The position numbers were made by a program, and so were the translations under genes. Of a DNA stretch of 64,000 bases, positions 34,273 to 45,853 are shown in pieces. How positions within the stretch are numbered: the stretch's first letter is position 1; each line of letters starts with the position of its first letter. The stretch covers positions 30,774,102-30,838,101 of the forward strand of contig CM061224.1 in the NCBI GenBank assembly GCA_030844895.1, written 5' to 3'. The stretch comes from Ambrosia x helenae (Eukaryota; Streptophyta; Magnoliopsida; Asterales; Asteraceae). Below the pieces are notes generated by a model. The model saw nothing but the letters and a program-made list of their open reading frames with translations. It was not told where the DNA came from and did not search any database.

Positions 34273-34971
34273 TGTTAGGACAAAAAGGATTGGTGAAACC
34301 ACTTTTGCAAACCTTAGTCTCATTCACTTCTGTCAAAATATTCTAAGTATAGAACTGCTGAAGAAGGAAGATCAAACTGCTGAAGAAGAGATTCCACAAA
34401 TACTGAAGAAGAAAAATCATCAGAAGTTCTGAAGTTCAAACCAGACATTTCTACTGAAGAACTACTGAAGACAAACTACTCATCAGTAGTTTGTCATTCA
34501 TCAGTACTTATGAGAATATCTTTTCCACCGCCTTTTGTATCAGTAGTTTATTAGTTTAGTATTACTTTTACTTTATGTACAAGTTCCAAGACTGCAACTT
34601 GTTGCAACTTGTTTTTGAAATTGCTTTTTGGCAAGGTTCATGTATTTGTAAAGTCTATAAATATAAGGGTTCATCCCTCTGTTTTAGACATTGATTTTTA
34701 ATACAGAAATCCTTCAAAGCATATTATTGTTATTTCCATTTCATATTTATTGAGAATCTGTCTAAGTGTTTCATTCTCATTCAATACTTAGATTCTCAAT
34801 AAATACTTATCATTTATTAGTTTCTCAAACATCCAGGGGGAGTAATAACTCCTGTTGATAAGTGTAGCTTTAAACTCATAACATTCCGCTGTGCTATCAC
34901 TGATCAAGAACTTGCTAAACACCTAAGTGTTCACTAGCAAGTTCATACAAAAGAGCAATACTGATCCAACA
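34273..34971 (+). repeat. 3' LTR of Sirevirus B
   Basis: 699 bp, TGTTAGGACA to GATCCAACA, complete. Followed by the target duplication CCACT (34972-34976). TATA-like TATAAATAT at 34656-34664 (TATAAATAG in the other copies). G5AG tract at about 34832-34842. Confidence 0.96.
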
Positions 34972-34976
34972 CCACT

Positions 34977-36772
34977 AGTATATTATATGATGCATCTTAG
35001 ATGGGCATTAAAGTAAACTACCATGTTAAGATGGCATCCCAAAAGCCTCAACTGTAATCTCTAAATTTTTACCTCATTTCTTCCATTTATACCCTTGTGT
35101 ACCACCTTTGATAGCTATTGTACAAAACAATAATGCAACTCATTGCACATAATCCCCTCTACTTTATCATTCATAAACAATATGTCATTCATCACCTTAA
35201 ATGCAATTGAAAGCAATCCATTACTCTTCATCAATGGTTGGTCTACCAAACTTTAAATATATATTCCAACAACCTTGGAAGATTCAAATGTGATTTCATT
35301 TTTGTCGTTTGCTGACTACTTGCTCAAGATAAAATATTCATAAAATATAATATATATCTATTTTTTTCTTGTATTCATAATTATCTATGATAAAATTACA
35401 TAATTATTGACAGTAAATACGTGAATAAATACGTGATTTAGGAATATTTCAGTGAACTTTGTGACCCTTTTGGGGATATTGTTGAGGTCAACGGCGACCT
35501 GACCAAGCTGAACGCGTCATCGGAACTGTTCTCGGATCTATTCTCTCTGACGGCACTGTTGATGTTCGAAATTCGTATCTCATTCCTCACAATGAATCGT
35601 CTGATCAAGTTATTAGCCTTAATTGAATCTCATATATTCCTTTTGCTGACTTATCAATTGTTAGTTCTTATTGTAAACACGTTTTTTTCATTTGTGATGT
35701 TTGTTGTATAATGTTGGAAGGTTGCTTTGGATATAGATTATCTCACAATATGTTGGCGTCTCACCAGAAGCTTAATCCAAAAGAAGTGATTGTTGGATGG
35801 TAATTTTTCATTTTAATTTTATTGTATTGTCAATTTTCACAATTGTAGTCATTAGTTGGTTGGTTTCGATTGTAATATGTAAATGCATCTCTAAATATTG
35901 TAATCACTTGTAAGATATTGGTTTAGAATACTCACATTCGCAGATCTATACACACTTGAAATATTAGAGAAAACATATATTAACAACACTTGTATTCAAA
36001 TATATCAAATGATTGATACAATGTCACAGTTGGCAAGAAACCAGCACCAACCCTTTATATGATCCATTGGGGCTTCTATACCTATGACCCCATCATCAAT
36101 TTTCTTTTGATTCTCTAATTTCTTATGCCTATTTTTCTTTCAGTTATATATGCATGATTTACACCTTATACATACGGATTTAAAGCCAACAAATATTATT
36201 CGTATAACAACAAAGTATATCAAGGTGACAGAATTACAAGGTATGGTGTGCCTACTTAAGATATACAAAAGTTTATCAACTTGTAATCAGGATCGAGAAT
36301 TAAATATTTGTTAAGATTTGTAAGAACGAATAACACAAAATGAATTCGGATCAAATCAGTGTGACAAATTGAAATGAAGCTTAATTGTTTGTTTGAGGTC
36401 ATGTTACTCGAATTTAAGATTACGTACTTATGTGTTCTATTAAAATGTTTGTTTCTAAATAATATATTTAGTTTCTACCTTGGTAACTCCTCTATCACCA
36501 TATGCTAAGCAACATTCTGAGGCAGTTTGTTACTGAAAAAGATTACCATGATCATTAATAGGGAAATTGTAGTTGAATTTAACTCTATCTACTGCACCAC
36601 ATTTATTCTACTACAACATCTACACCGACTTTCTACTAAAATTGTACGCCCTCTAATCATATATTATACATTATTAGTATGTTTGTATAATGTGCAACAC
36701 CAACAACCTGATTGACTAGAAGCAACAGCCAAACACAGTGCAGCCCCGCCGCAACGCGTGAGTTCCTGCTAG
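34977..36772 (+). mobile_element. Helitron-like segment with captured gene exons (5' end not found)
   Basis: A Helitron-type 3' end lies at 36743-36772: GC-rich CCCCGCCGCAACGCG followed by CTAG (36769-36772) and T. Upstream, an eIF3f fragment with its intron lies in the same orientation. Capture of host exons with introns is a known Helitron habit. I could not fix the 5' TC terminus, so the left limit is only the edge of element B. Apart from the gene fragment the segment is AT-rich without ORFs. Confidence 0.5.
35492..35799 (+). pseudogene. Fragment of eIF3 subunit F gene (two exons and intron)
   Basis: Exon 35492-35608 reads RRPDQAERVIGT, LSDGTVDVRNSY and PHNESSDQ, the start of the MPN domain of translation initiation factor eIF3f. 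A GT at 35609 and an AG at 35719-35720 bound an intron of 112 bp. The next exon (35721-35799) reads VALDIDY then MLASHQKLNPKEVIVGW, followed by a GT donor. One base is missing in the DYHHNM region (near 35738), breaking the frame. A TGA lies just upstream of the first exon (35483-35485). The parent gene acts in translation initiation; this piece is a non-functional captured copy. Identification is from remembered family sequence. Confidence 0.85.
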
Positions 36773-37396
36773 TTACTAACTAAACATCTTGGAAAACAAG
36801 ATAGCTAAACAACTCAAATAGCAAACCAAAATAAAAACTCAAAACCTTAACATAAATTAAATACGAGTCAATGAATAAAAAAAAAAAAAAAAAATGAATA
36901 AAAACAATTTAAATAAATAAACCCAACTAGCTAACTTTATTTTGTTTGAACAATTGAACGCAATGATCATCTATAAGTGCACGTCAATTTGTTAAATGAA
37001 GCAGTTGAAAATTGGTACACAACCAATAAACTCCAAGGTATGAGGTGGATCGATGTCGATCGAGTAGTTTTTTAACAGGATTTCTCAATACACATTCGTA
37101 GTTGCAAAAGGACATACATATGTCAACAAACGACGCCCATGTTAAATTTGGATTTGTTTCCACATGTTGAATGAGAGATAAGAAACTAAAATAGTAATTT
37201 AAGTCTAGTGGTGCATTTTATATTATGAAAGGAAAGTTATTATTTAAATTAAAATTAGGCCACATTAAAATCATGATCTATATGAAAATTATAAATAGGA
37301 CTAGTTTATAATAATTTAAGTAAAACAAAACCACTTTAAAGTATAGTTGCTTTTGATAGAATTTTTTAAGAAAACTCGGGTATAATATTTTGTGTC
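36773..37396. other. AT-rich sequence with an A-run, no gene
   Basis: Flanking DNA between the Helitron end and the LINE target duplication. It has an A-run at about 36868-36893. No ORF of note and no recognised repeat boundaries. Confidence 0.6.
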
Positions 37397-40300
37397 AAGT
37401 AGCCTGCATTGAGTGAGTTCATTTTACGGGGTCGTAAATTCACCTATGGTGTTGGAGATAAGTTAAGTCGTATCGATCGTGTTCTTGTTTCTCCTAGCGT
37501 TCTTTTTGATTGGCTTAATGCGGAGTATCGGGCGTTAACTCGAGAGCTATCCGATCATTGTCTGTTAGTTCTCAAGATTGTGTCCCGGAATTTTGGCGCT
37601 AAACCGTTTCGTTTCTACAATTCTTGGCTAGGAAGGGATGGTATTGATGAGGTTGTCGAGTTAGCTTGCGTGGGTGAAGGAGTTATTGACACTCCTCCTG
37701 ATATACGGCTTTTGAAGAAACTAAATAGAATCACACAGAAGCTTAAGTTTTGGATCAAGGGTGTTAAAAATAAAGAGTCTGAAGAGGAAACCACGTTGAG
37801 ACAAGAGTTGGATTCGATTCAGGTTATTATGGAGGATCGTTCTTTATCAGAGGAGGAGTTGTGGGTATTTGAAGAAGGATCATTTTGGCTTCGTGAATTA
37901 GAGATGTGGAGATTTAAAGACGCTAAACAAAAATCCCGGGTTAAGTGGGCTTCAGAAGGAGATGAAAATACCTCATTCTTTCACGGGATTATAAATAGTA
38001 GAAAGGCCAGTAACGCGATTCCGGATCTTATGATTAACGGTATATGGGAGACTCGTCCTAATGTGATTAAAAATGAGGTTCTTCGGTTTTTCCGAGATAA
38101 GTTTGCTGAATGGTGCATCGGCCGATGTTGTAGTGTTATGGTCTTCAACAGCTTTCGGATGTTGATGTGGGGGGCTTAATCGTTCCTTTTTCCGAAGCAG
38201 AGATCAAGGAGGCCACGTTTTCTTCCGGAAGTGATAAAGCCCCGGGCTGGATGGTTTTAACTTCCGCTTTATTAAAAAATATTGGTCTTTTTTTGTGCAG
38301 GATTTTAATCTGATTTTCCAAGATTTTTATCATAATGCTTCTATCAGACGCGGAGTTGGATCTTCCTTCATTACCTTGATTCCGAAAAATAAAGCTCCAG
38401 TAAATTTGGGAGAGTACAGGCCTATAAATTTGATAGGGGTGGTAAGTAAAGTTATATCTAAAGTTCTTGCTTGTAGGCTTAAAAAGGTAATGGATAAGGT
38501 GATCAATGAAACTCAAACGACGTTCATAGCCGGGAGATACATTCTAGATGGGCCTTTGGTTGTGAGTGAAGTGTTGGCTTGGGCTAGACGTTCCAATAAA
38601 CAGGTGTTTATGTTTAAAATTGACTTCGAAAAAGCTTACGATAATATCAATTGGGGATTTGTCTTGATGGTTATGAGGCAAATGGGCTTTCCCGAGTCTT
38701 GGTGTGGATGGATCTTTGGGGTTCTTTCTTCGGCTAGATCTTCTGTGCTTGTTAATGGATCGCCCACATTTGAATTTTCGTGTGAGAAAGGTATGCGACA
38801 AGGAGACCCTATTTCCCCATTCTTATTTATTATTGCCATGGAAGCTTTATTGGGTATTATTAAGAAGGCGTGTGATGATGGTATTTTTATGGGTATTAAG
38901 CTTTCTAATGATGGGCCATGTTTGCCTCATCTTTTATTTGCGGACGACGCTATGATAATGGGTGAATGGTCGAGGAAAATTTTAAAGTTCTTAAAAGAAT
39001 TTTGAGGATTTTCCATTTATGCTCGGGGCTCAAAATCAACATCAACAAGTCCACTTTATTTGGTATAGGGAAGAATGGGGACGATTTGAGTTGCAAAGCC
39101 GAAGAGTTGGGTTGCTCCCCGGGTGTGCTTCCTTTCAAGTACCTTGGTATACAAGTTGGAGCTAATATGAATAGGATTGCGAGTTGGGATCCAATTGTTG
39201 TTGTGTTTAGAAATCGCCTCTCTAAGTGGAAGGCGAAGGTGCTTTCTATAGCCGGGAGAGTGGTTTTAATAAAATCCGTTCTGGAGAGTCTCCCGACATA
39301 TTACTTCTCCCTATTAAAAATGCCGATTGGGGTGAAAAATGTCCTTGAGGCGATGATTAAGAAGTTCTTATGGGGAGGGAGTTTAGATGCTAATAAGATG
39401 CATTGGGTGGGTTGGGAGGTTGTGACTAAAGAGAAAAAGAACGGTGGTCTTGGGTTAACAAAACTGGATGACGCTAATAATGCTCTTCTATTGAAATGGA
39501 TATGGAGATACAAGACTGAAACTAATGCGATATGGCGTAGGGTGGTCGATGCAGTTCATTGTTCCACTAGACGGTACCAAATGATCTCGTGCAATCCGTA
39601 TGTTAAAGGGGTCTGGTCTATCATTGTTAAATGCGGGAATCGGTTGGTGATCAATGGGTCAACTTTTAATTCTCTTATCCAAGGTAACGTGGGGAATGGG
39701 GCAGAAATTAAATTCTGGATCGATCCTTGGGTTGACCAACTCCCTCTCCGGATGCTGTTTCCGGACCTGTTCCGATTAGAAAAAAATAAACGATGCACTG
39801 TTTCAGATAGAATGGGCCAGAATAATCTGAATGCGGTGATGACATCGGACTGGAAGCAATATCCTAGTATGGTTCAGGAAACTCAACAGCTGGTGCTTTG
39901 TTTTCGGCTGGTTTCAGGTATCACGTTGTCTTCGAACGTGGATTGTTGGACCTGGAATAAAAGTATAGTGCAGAATTTGAGTGTCAAAAACACAAAACAG
40001 TGGGGTAAGCGCAGTGATCAGGAAGATAATTCTAGTGTGATGCGTTGGTGCAAATGGATTCCTGCGAAGTGTAACATATTCATGTGGCGTTCTTGGTTGG
40101 ATGGTATTCCCACTAAAGTTGCGTTATCGAAAACAAATATTCAGGTTGGAGATAAGCTTTGTGTCATGTGCGATTATGCGGAAGAAACGATTGAACACTT
40201 GTTTACAGGCTGCCACTTTGCGAATGGGATATGGGTCGATGTTGCAAACTGGTGCCGCATTCCGCAGCTGATGCTGTTCTCAGTTCAGGATATTCAGTCA

Positions 40301-40642
40301 GTGATTGATCAGTCCGGGCTTTCAGCTGCTAAGAAGGAGATTATTCACGGGATTTTAATGATCGCTTGTTGGTGCATTTGGAAGATAAGGAACGAGAAGA
40401 TTTTCCAAGGGATTGATGTGCCGATTACCAAAGCTATTTCGTATATTAAATCCTTTAGATTTCTTTGGTATAATAGTAGGGGTAAACACAATAGAGTGGA
40501 TTGGAAGGGTTGGCAAAAGTTTATTTTTGATGTAATGTAATGTTCTTTTGCTGTTTTTTGCTCGGTTTTTCTCCGCCTTGGAGATTTCCTTAGCTGTTTT
40601 TTTAATAAAAGTAGCCCTTCAAAAAAAAGTAGCCTGCATTGA
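37397..40642 (+). mobile_element. LINE1-type (L1 clade) retrotransposon, 5' truncated, 16-bp TSD
   Basis: The body is 37413-40626. The target duplication AAGTAGCCTGCATTGA occurs at 37397-37412 and again at 40627-40642, directly after an A-rich tail. A TTAATAAAA polyadenylation-like signal is at about 40600. The left end lies inside the endonuclease domain, the classic 5' truncation of target-primed reverse transcription. About three frameshifts interrupt the single ORF2. Confidence 0.95.
37413..40540 (+). pseudogene. LINE ORF2: endonuclease end, reverse transcriptase, zinc-binding domain
   Basis: Begins in the C-terminal part of the apurinic-type endonuclease (GDKLSRIDRVLVSP, LSDHCLLVL). RT follows: FITLIPK (near 38365), YRPINLIG, FKIDFEKAYDNINW (near 38615), GDPISPFLF (near 38800) and the catalytic LFADDAMIMGEWS (near 38935; FADD in place of YADD). 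The C-terminal zf-RVT domain has WIPAKCNIFMWR, CVMCDYAEETIEHLFTGC. Frame breaks lie near 38110, 38250 and 38970. It is closely related in sequence to the second LINE at 44940-54272. The natural stop is at 40538-40540. Confidence 0.9.
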
Positions 40643-40814
40643 AGTCCTATTTATATGTTGGAAGTATGGAATTATTTGATTTGATTGATACAAGATATAT
40701 ATGGTCCTTCACTACTATAAAGCATTTAAAACATTTAGGTTGTGGAAGATTATGGGTTCAAGTCTTACAAACCACAGGATTTAAAAGAAATTAACCTTTA
40801 AAAAAAATACTGAT

Positions 40815-41352
40815 TTTGCTACAAAGTTTTCTTACGAAAAAATGCGTCATAAACTTTGACAAAGTTGCTACTCATTTGTGACAACAAAATAAAAACTCTA
40901 TTTTTTAAACAAATTTGTTACACAATATGAACAAATTATTAGGAAATTGCGTAGGAAATGCATTCCAAATTATTTACACCATATTTTTGTAGAAATACGT
41001 TGAAAATTGTGTAATAAATGTGTAGTAATTGGCTCCCAACAAGGTTTTTTTCTAACATTAAGGTTTGGTTGCAAATGCGTAGCAAATTTGAAATTGTGAC
41101 ACATTTGCAACGAAACCTTGATGTTAGAAAAAATCTCATCGGAAACTAATTACTACACATTTGCTATGCAATTTTCAACGTATTTCCTACGAAAATATGG
41201 TGTAGAAAATTTGCAGTGCGTTTCCTACGAATTTTTCTAAGTATGTGTCCTTATTGTGTAGCAAATTTGTTTAAAAAGTTAGATTTTTTTTTTCGTTACA
41301 AATGAGTAGCAACTTTGTCAAAGTTTTGTGACGCGTTTATTTTTTGTAGGAA
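40815..41352. repeat. Large imperfect inverted repeat, arms about 265 bp
   Basis: The left arm (about 40815-41080) and right arm (about 41085-41352) are reverse complements with scattered mismatches. For example, ACTTTGACAAAGTTGCTACTC near 40855 pairs with its complement near 41305, and TACGTTGAAAATTG near 40997 with its complement near 41172. A transcript would form a very long hairpin, a likely small-RNA source (inference). Confidence 0.85.
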
Positions 41353-43087
41353 TCTATAACTTATAATAAAAGAATTGAATATTGATGAGGTGGCATTCAA
41401 TGGAGGCCTAAGAAAGCCATTTTAATGACATGACATTCAATGAGACATTCTCCTCCTTAAGTGTGCCATGTGACAAATCTCTTAATATATATAAAAGAAT
41501 TGAACATTGCTGACGTGGCGTGCAATGGTGCCTTCAACCTCTCCATGAAACTGCCACGTGGCATCATAATTGAAAGATTTTAGTTTTTTTGAATTATTTC
41601 TTTTTTTAATTAAAAAAAAAAAGAGAAACATAAAACCTTAAATTTATTCTCAATTACTAAAATTAAATTGTGTTATTTTAGGGAAAAAAAAATTTAAAAA
41701 AAAATTAAATTTTTCTCTTTTATGTTTCTTCCCATAATTTTTAAACGTTAATATCTTTTATATACGGGATTTTATAAATAAAAAAATTACACCAAATTAA
41801 CGAGCGTTTTATTATCTTTCCAACGAGTACCATAGTGCTATATAAAAAATGGAGAAAAAAACGACTATTTTTTGTGGGGTTTCGTTCATACAGGAAAAAA
41901 ACACAAAGTGTTCAGGTTATTCATTAATCATGTTTTTTCTTTAAAAACCAGGTTCTTATCTACGATGTTGAAATTCAGCCCAATCGCCATGCTATCATTG
42001 GAATTATACATTGTTTTAGGTTATGTATTGAATATTGATATTAGAGTTGTACATTTTTTTAGCATTTATGATAGATGTTAATATTAGAGTTATACATTCT
42101 TTTAGGTTAGGTATCAATATTAGTATTGTGAGACTTGGTACATAGATGTGATAAGTTTTTTAATGGTTACAACTTCCAACTTAAGTGATTGTTTAGTTGA
42201 TTAGGTTACGAATTATAGGAGTCATTAGAATGTGAGAGATTAGAGAGATGTGATGAGTTTGACTCTAATGAGAGATTAGAGAGATGTGATCAGTTTTTGA
42301 ATAATTGCAGCTTGATTCTTTAGATGATTACTGATTAGGTTTTAGGTTAGGGAATATGAGTTATTACTGATTAGAATACTATGGACATGCAATGATTGAG
42401 AGATTTTGTGGTTAGTTAACTTGAGCCATTTGCAATAGGTTATCACGTCAAATTAGATTTTTAACCCCGGGACCCTCCCGGGGTAATCAGCTAGTTAAAA
42501 ATAAAGAAATAATAATATAAAACCTAATCTACTAAATTTAAATTGAGTTATTTTAGGAAAAAAAAATTAAAAACAAATTTTCATTTTTCTCTCTTATTTT
42601 TCTCCCATAATTTTTAAACGTTAATATCTTTTATATACGATATTTTTTAAAGAAAAAAGTTACACCAAATTAACGAGCGTTTTATTATCTTTCTAACGAG
42701 TATCATAGTTATATATAAAAAAACGGAGAAAAAAAAACAACTATTTTTTGTGGGGTTTCGTTCATACAGGAAAAAAACACAAAGTGTTCAGGTTATTCAT
42801 TAATAATGTTTTTTTCTTTTAAACCAGGTTCTTATCTACGATGTTGAAATTCAGCTCAATCGTCATGCTTTCATTGGAATTTTACTCTTTTAAAGATGCA
42901 CAGGTATACTTCGTCAAGAGAAGCTATGAGAAAGAATCGCGCAATACTGCAACACATGGTGTCACCTTATAGCAAGGTTATTTTTTAATTTATTTAATTA
43001 CAAGGGTAATAATTATTACTATTAGTATTAGTATTATTAGACTTGTTATATTTTTCAACCCCGGGACGCTACCGAGATAAACGCTAG
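41353..43087 (+). mobile_element. Outer Helitron, non-autonomous, inside the CACTA-like element
   Basis: 5' end TCTATAACTTATAATAAAAG at 41353. The 3' end is a hairpin-like CCCCGGGACGCTACCGAG followed by CTAG at 43084-43087 and T. It is split at 41477/42495 by a second Helitron of the same family. Outside that insertion its 3' part (42495-43087) is strongly similar to 41585-42000 of the inner one. A short open stretch MHRYTSSREAMRKNRAIL lies near 42894. No Rep/helicase is present. Confidence 0.75.
41478..42494 (+). mobile_element. Inner Helitron nested in the outer Helitron
   Basis: Begins TCTCTTAATATATATAAAAG and ends with the near-perfect hairpin ACCCCGGGACCCTCCCGGGGT plus CTAG at 42491-42494. 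It is flanked by A on the left and T on the right, the Helitron A^T target rule with no duplication. Removing it rejoins GTGACAAA to TTAAAAATAAAG, giving sequence alignable with the inner copy itself. Length is 1017 bp. No transposition genes. Confidence 0.8.
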
Positions 43088-43122
43088 TAATTTATAGCAA
43101 AATAGCCACTTTTCTAGTAGTG

Positions 43123-44324
43123 TTTTTTGTATAAAATTAAATGAAATTATTATATTTATAGTATCCTATTTAGCAATGTTGGTGGCTTCACCGACCCCAA
43201 CTTTCATTAAAATATCAAAGCAACCCCCTAAATTGCAAAATGACAATTATTACCCTTGCTTTATACAAAATGACAAATTCATTTGTATTCACAACTCTAT
43301 CTCATGGCCAACAAAGAGGAAACATCTGAAAATGACGATGTCGTGACAGGAACCACTGGAGTTTACTGTCGCAACTGCCATAGGAAGATCGTTGGAAAAG
43401 TGGCCAGGTAGTGGTACGTAGGAACAGGAAACAAATCAAACCTTCGCGATGGTTTTGCCCTTGCTAAAACCCTAGCTTTCTAATCCTCACATCAATCCAT
43501 TTTATCGGATATTACGGAGATGGGGGTAGCAGTGGCTACGTCTCAAATCTAGGGTTAGTTATTTGCCCGGGTCAGAGTTTGGATCTGGTGGTGTAAGTGT
43601 AGGATTGAAAGACGCTGTTGTAGGAATTAGACAGTGGTGGCGGTGTCGATGCGGTCTGGTGAGAAGATGGTGGCATTATATTGGTTAGATACTGGTGATA
43701 TGGTGGTCTGCATTTGCAGATGAAGAATGAAGAGTAATGGTAACACTTTTGAATTTCTTTTTGGTCGACGACGGCAGAGAACGGTGGCGAGGGTGTGTGA
43801 GTGTGAAAGAGAGGGTGACTGTTGAATAGGGTTATTGATTGAAAATTAACTTAAATTCAACATATTTTTTATCACAAACTTGATACTAACAAAATAGGGT
43901 CTTTAGATAAATTTCTCTATTCCAATTTTTCAAAAAATAAAAAATAAAAAAATAGGGTCATTAATTGAAAATTTACACAAACTGTTAATGAATGTATCAA
44001 TAGATAATATAACGTACTTTCTAAAAACATAAAAAAAAACACTTTTATCTACTTAACTTTATAATATTTGTTGGTATAAGATCGAGTTTTTTGATGTTCT
44101 ATGTGATGTCGTGGTATAAGTTCACGTCTATTTTTGCCTGTGTTTTACGCCATGTGGCGTTATAATTTGTGTTTTACACCTTTTAGTATTTTTTTTACGC
44201 ATTGGGTTTTACAAATTATCTGTAGCATTTTGTGTTTACCCGTTGTGTTTTACACTTCGACGTGTATTACTGTACAGTTCAACCCGTCGCGCGTCGCCGC
44301 AACGCACGGTGGGCATAATACTAG
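43123..44324 (+). other. Repeat debris with a Helitron-type 3' end and a possible captured exon
   Basis: At 44286-44324 the string CGTCGCCGCAACGCACGG followed by CTAG (44321-44324) and T looks like a Helitron 3' terminus. Its 5' end was not found. A small ORF at 43304-43411 is listed separately. G-rich, GGTGG-type sequence at about 43540-43830 suggests a further coding fragment that I cannot identify. Confidence 0.5.
43304..43411 (+). pseudogene. Short ORF with CxxC, possible captured exon
   Basis: Begins MANKEETSENDDVV and contains YCRNCHRKIVGKV, a C-x2-C pair, before TAG at 43409-43411. The sequence CCAG/GTAGTG at about 43404-43413 would also serve as a splice donor, so this may be a first exon carried by a transposon. 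Family not recognised. Confidence 0.3.
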
Positions 44325-44939
44325 TTTAAACCAACCATAAGTTGTGTGTGATGAATGAATTTGGTTGGTGGTGCATATTATGGTGGTGTGAGGTGTTTCT
44401 AATAACAATGGTATGAGATATCGGTTGGTAGTGGATATTATGTTGGTTATTGGGACCGATTCCATGGATCGATTAAACGATTACAACTCGGTTTCAAATG
44501 GATATCAGAGACAAAACAGAAATAGATTAAAACAAATGTCAACACAGATTCATATTACATCAGAAACGGTTACAGACACTGTCATCAGTAAGATAAACAT
44601 CTATCTCGGGGTCGGGGGAGGTCGGGCATCATGACCTCCCCTTTGAGAGCATTCTAAGCACAAACTCACAATCTTAATGAAACATAACACATGAAATTCC
44701 TATTTATAGGCCTAGTTGGTTTGACCCTTGCAGGGTTCGAACCAACTGGTTCGACCCTTCAAATATTGGTTCGACCTCATGCTAGTACGAACAAACTAGG
44801 TCACCTCTAAACAAATACGTCAAATCCATAAAATGCCCTTATGGATCACCACAATCTCATGTTATACAACACACGACTCAACCCTAGTCCATTCGACAGC
44901 GATGACCACACATAAAGTTCATCAACAGGATCATCAAGG
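44325..44939. other. Unassigned segment with hairpins, possibly an LTR fragment
   Basis: No gene. A perfect 9-bp stem with a 9-nt loop lies at 44615-44641 (GGGGAGGTC...GACCTCCCC). An imperfect inverted repeat GTTGGTTTGACCCT/AGGGTTCGAACCAAC is near 44718-44750, with GGTTCGACC repeated to 44776. CCTATTTATAGGCC near 44698-44711 could be a TATA box on the minus strand. This recalls the LTR of element E but no LTR ends could be fixed. Confidence 0.4.
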
Positions 44940-45705
44940 TGACCTTTTAAGTTTGTTAGCTATTGACCAGGTATTGGACGTGATTGGTAGTCGGTATGGA
45001 AGAGTTGTGCAGCCGGCAAATATGTCTACTTGAGATAATAATTTCTCGTTTATATACCTCGTTGTTTTGACAAAGCTATGTAGGAGGATTGTGGATCGTG
45101 TGGACTTTAGTTGGAGAGGTGTTTCGTTTAACGTTTGGATTGACGAAGATGTGGGGGAATGGGTTCCAGATTGTGTGGAAAATTATGATCATGAGGAGGC
45201 TCTCGCTGATGAAACTTGGAGGACTGGTGAGGAGGAGGGGGAAGATTATAACGAGGATGAACCGAAGAGTAATTCAGTTGAGTTAGAGATGGGGGAAATT
45301 CCTGGAAATGAAGGAGTCGAAGACAATGTTCAGGATCCGAAGGTTTGGGAGGTTGACATTCAGAATAGTTTGGAGTCTCTGATCAACACTGTCGGTTCTT
45401 CTAAAGAGGACTCTACGGTTGTTTGTAAGAAGTTTCGTTGCAGACAGTTGTTCAAAAATAGGGGTGAGTTTAATGGCTCTCAAGAAAGACCAAAGAAAAG
45501 GCAAAGGGATGACAATGATTTGTTTAGTTTGGATAAAATTATTGGGATTTTGCATGTTCAGTCGCAGTCACAGGTTGTTGGTGTTGAGCAGGATAATAAT
45601 GGTGGGAATGGCTTCATTACACCATATCTGAATTCACAGGTTAATAGCCAAGATGAGGGTCCGGTTGGTGAGGAATGTGTGGTGACTGATAACAATGTTT
45701 CATAA
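44940..45705 (+). pseudogene. LINE ORF1, C-terminal part
   Basis: The frame is open from about 44940 to 45705 apart from a TGA at 45031-45033. It reads LLAIDQVLDVIGSRYGRVV, then FSWRGVSFNVWIDEDVGEWVPD, a pattern found in the nucleic-acid-binding ORF1 of plant L1 elements. A long acidic tail follows, with a basic patch ERPKKRQRDD. ORF1 proteins bind the LINE RNA. The N-terminus is missing, by truncation at insertion. Confidence 0.7.
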
Positions 45706-45853
45706 CCACTTAATGTAAAAGAAAAGGTCTCTTCAATGATGAAGTTTCTCATACTTTTAATGTGGGTAGAGTTCTTGGTGTAGAGGAGATTGAAGATTTT
45801 ACGCCAAAGGTTCAAGATATTTTGCGAAGTGAAGGTTATCAAGGAGGCGATCA

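Larger units (their letters stand above)
11673..34971 (+). mobile_element. Sirevirus B, full span, split by element D, TSD CCACT
   Basis: Two LTRs (11673-12360 and 34273-34971) in the same orientation are flanked by the 5-bp duplication CCACT (11668-11672 and 34972-34976). The interior runs gag, pol, spacer, aORF, polypurine tract. Element D (16866-29454, opposite strand) is inserted in the RT region; removing it and one copy of ACAAC restores alignment with element A. The LTRs differ at roughly 2% of positions by eye, more than D's LTRs (0.7%), consistent with B being the older host. A deletion at 12360/12361 has removed the LTR end, the PBS and the gag N-terminus. Confidence 0.95.
40710..43122. 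mobile_element. CACTA-like (En/Spm-type) non-autonomous element hosting Helitrons
   Basis: The right end TTTTCTAGTAGTG (43110-43122) is the complement of the plant CACTA terminus CACTACTAGAAAA. The left end CACTACTATAAAG begins at 40710. Flanking triplets are CTT and TTT, an imperfect 3-bp duplication. Without the Helitrons (41353-43087) the element is about 680 bp, mostly a large inverted repeat with many GTAGCAAATTTG-type units, as in CACTA subterminal repeats. No transposase is present. The left boundary is less sure than the right. Confidence 0.65.

Noticed and set aside
41872..42081. 69-residue ORF in the inner Helitron
   Set aside because: AT-rich, not kept open in the homologous outer Helitron copy, no motif.
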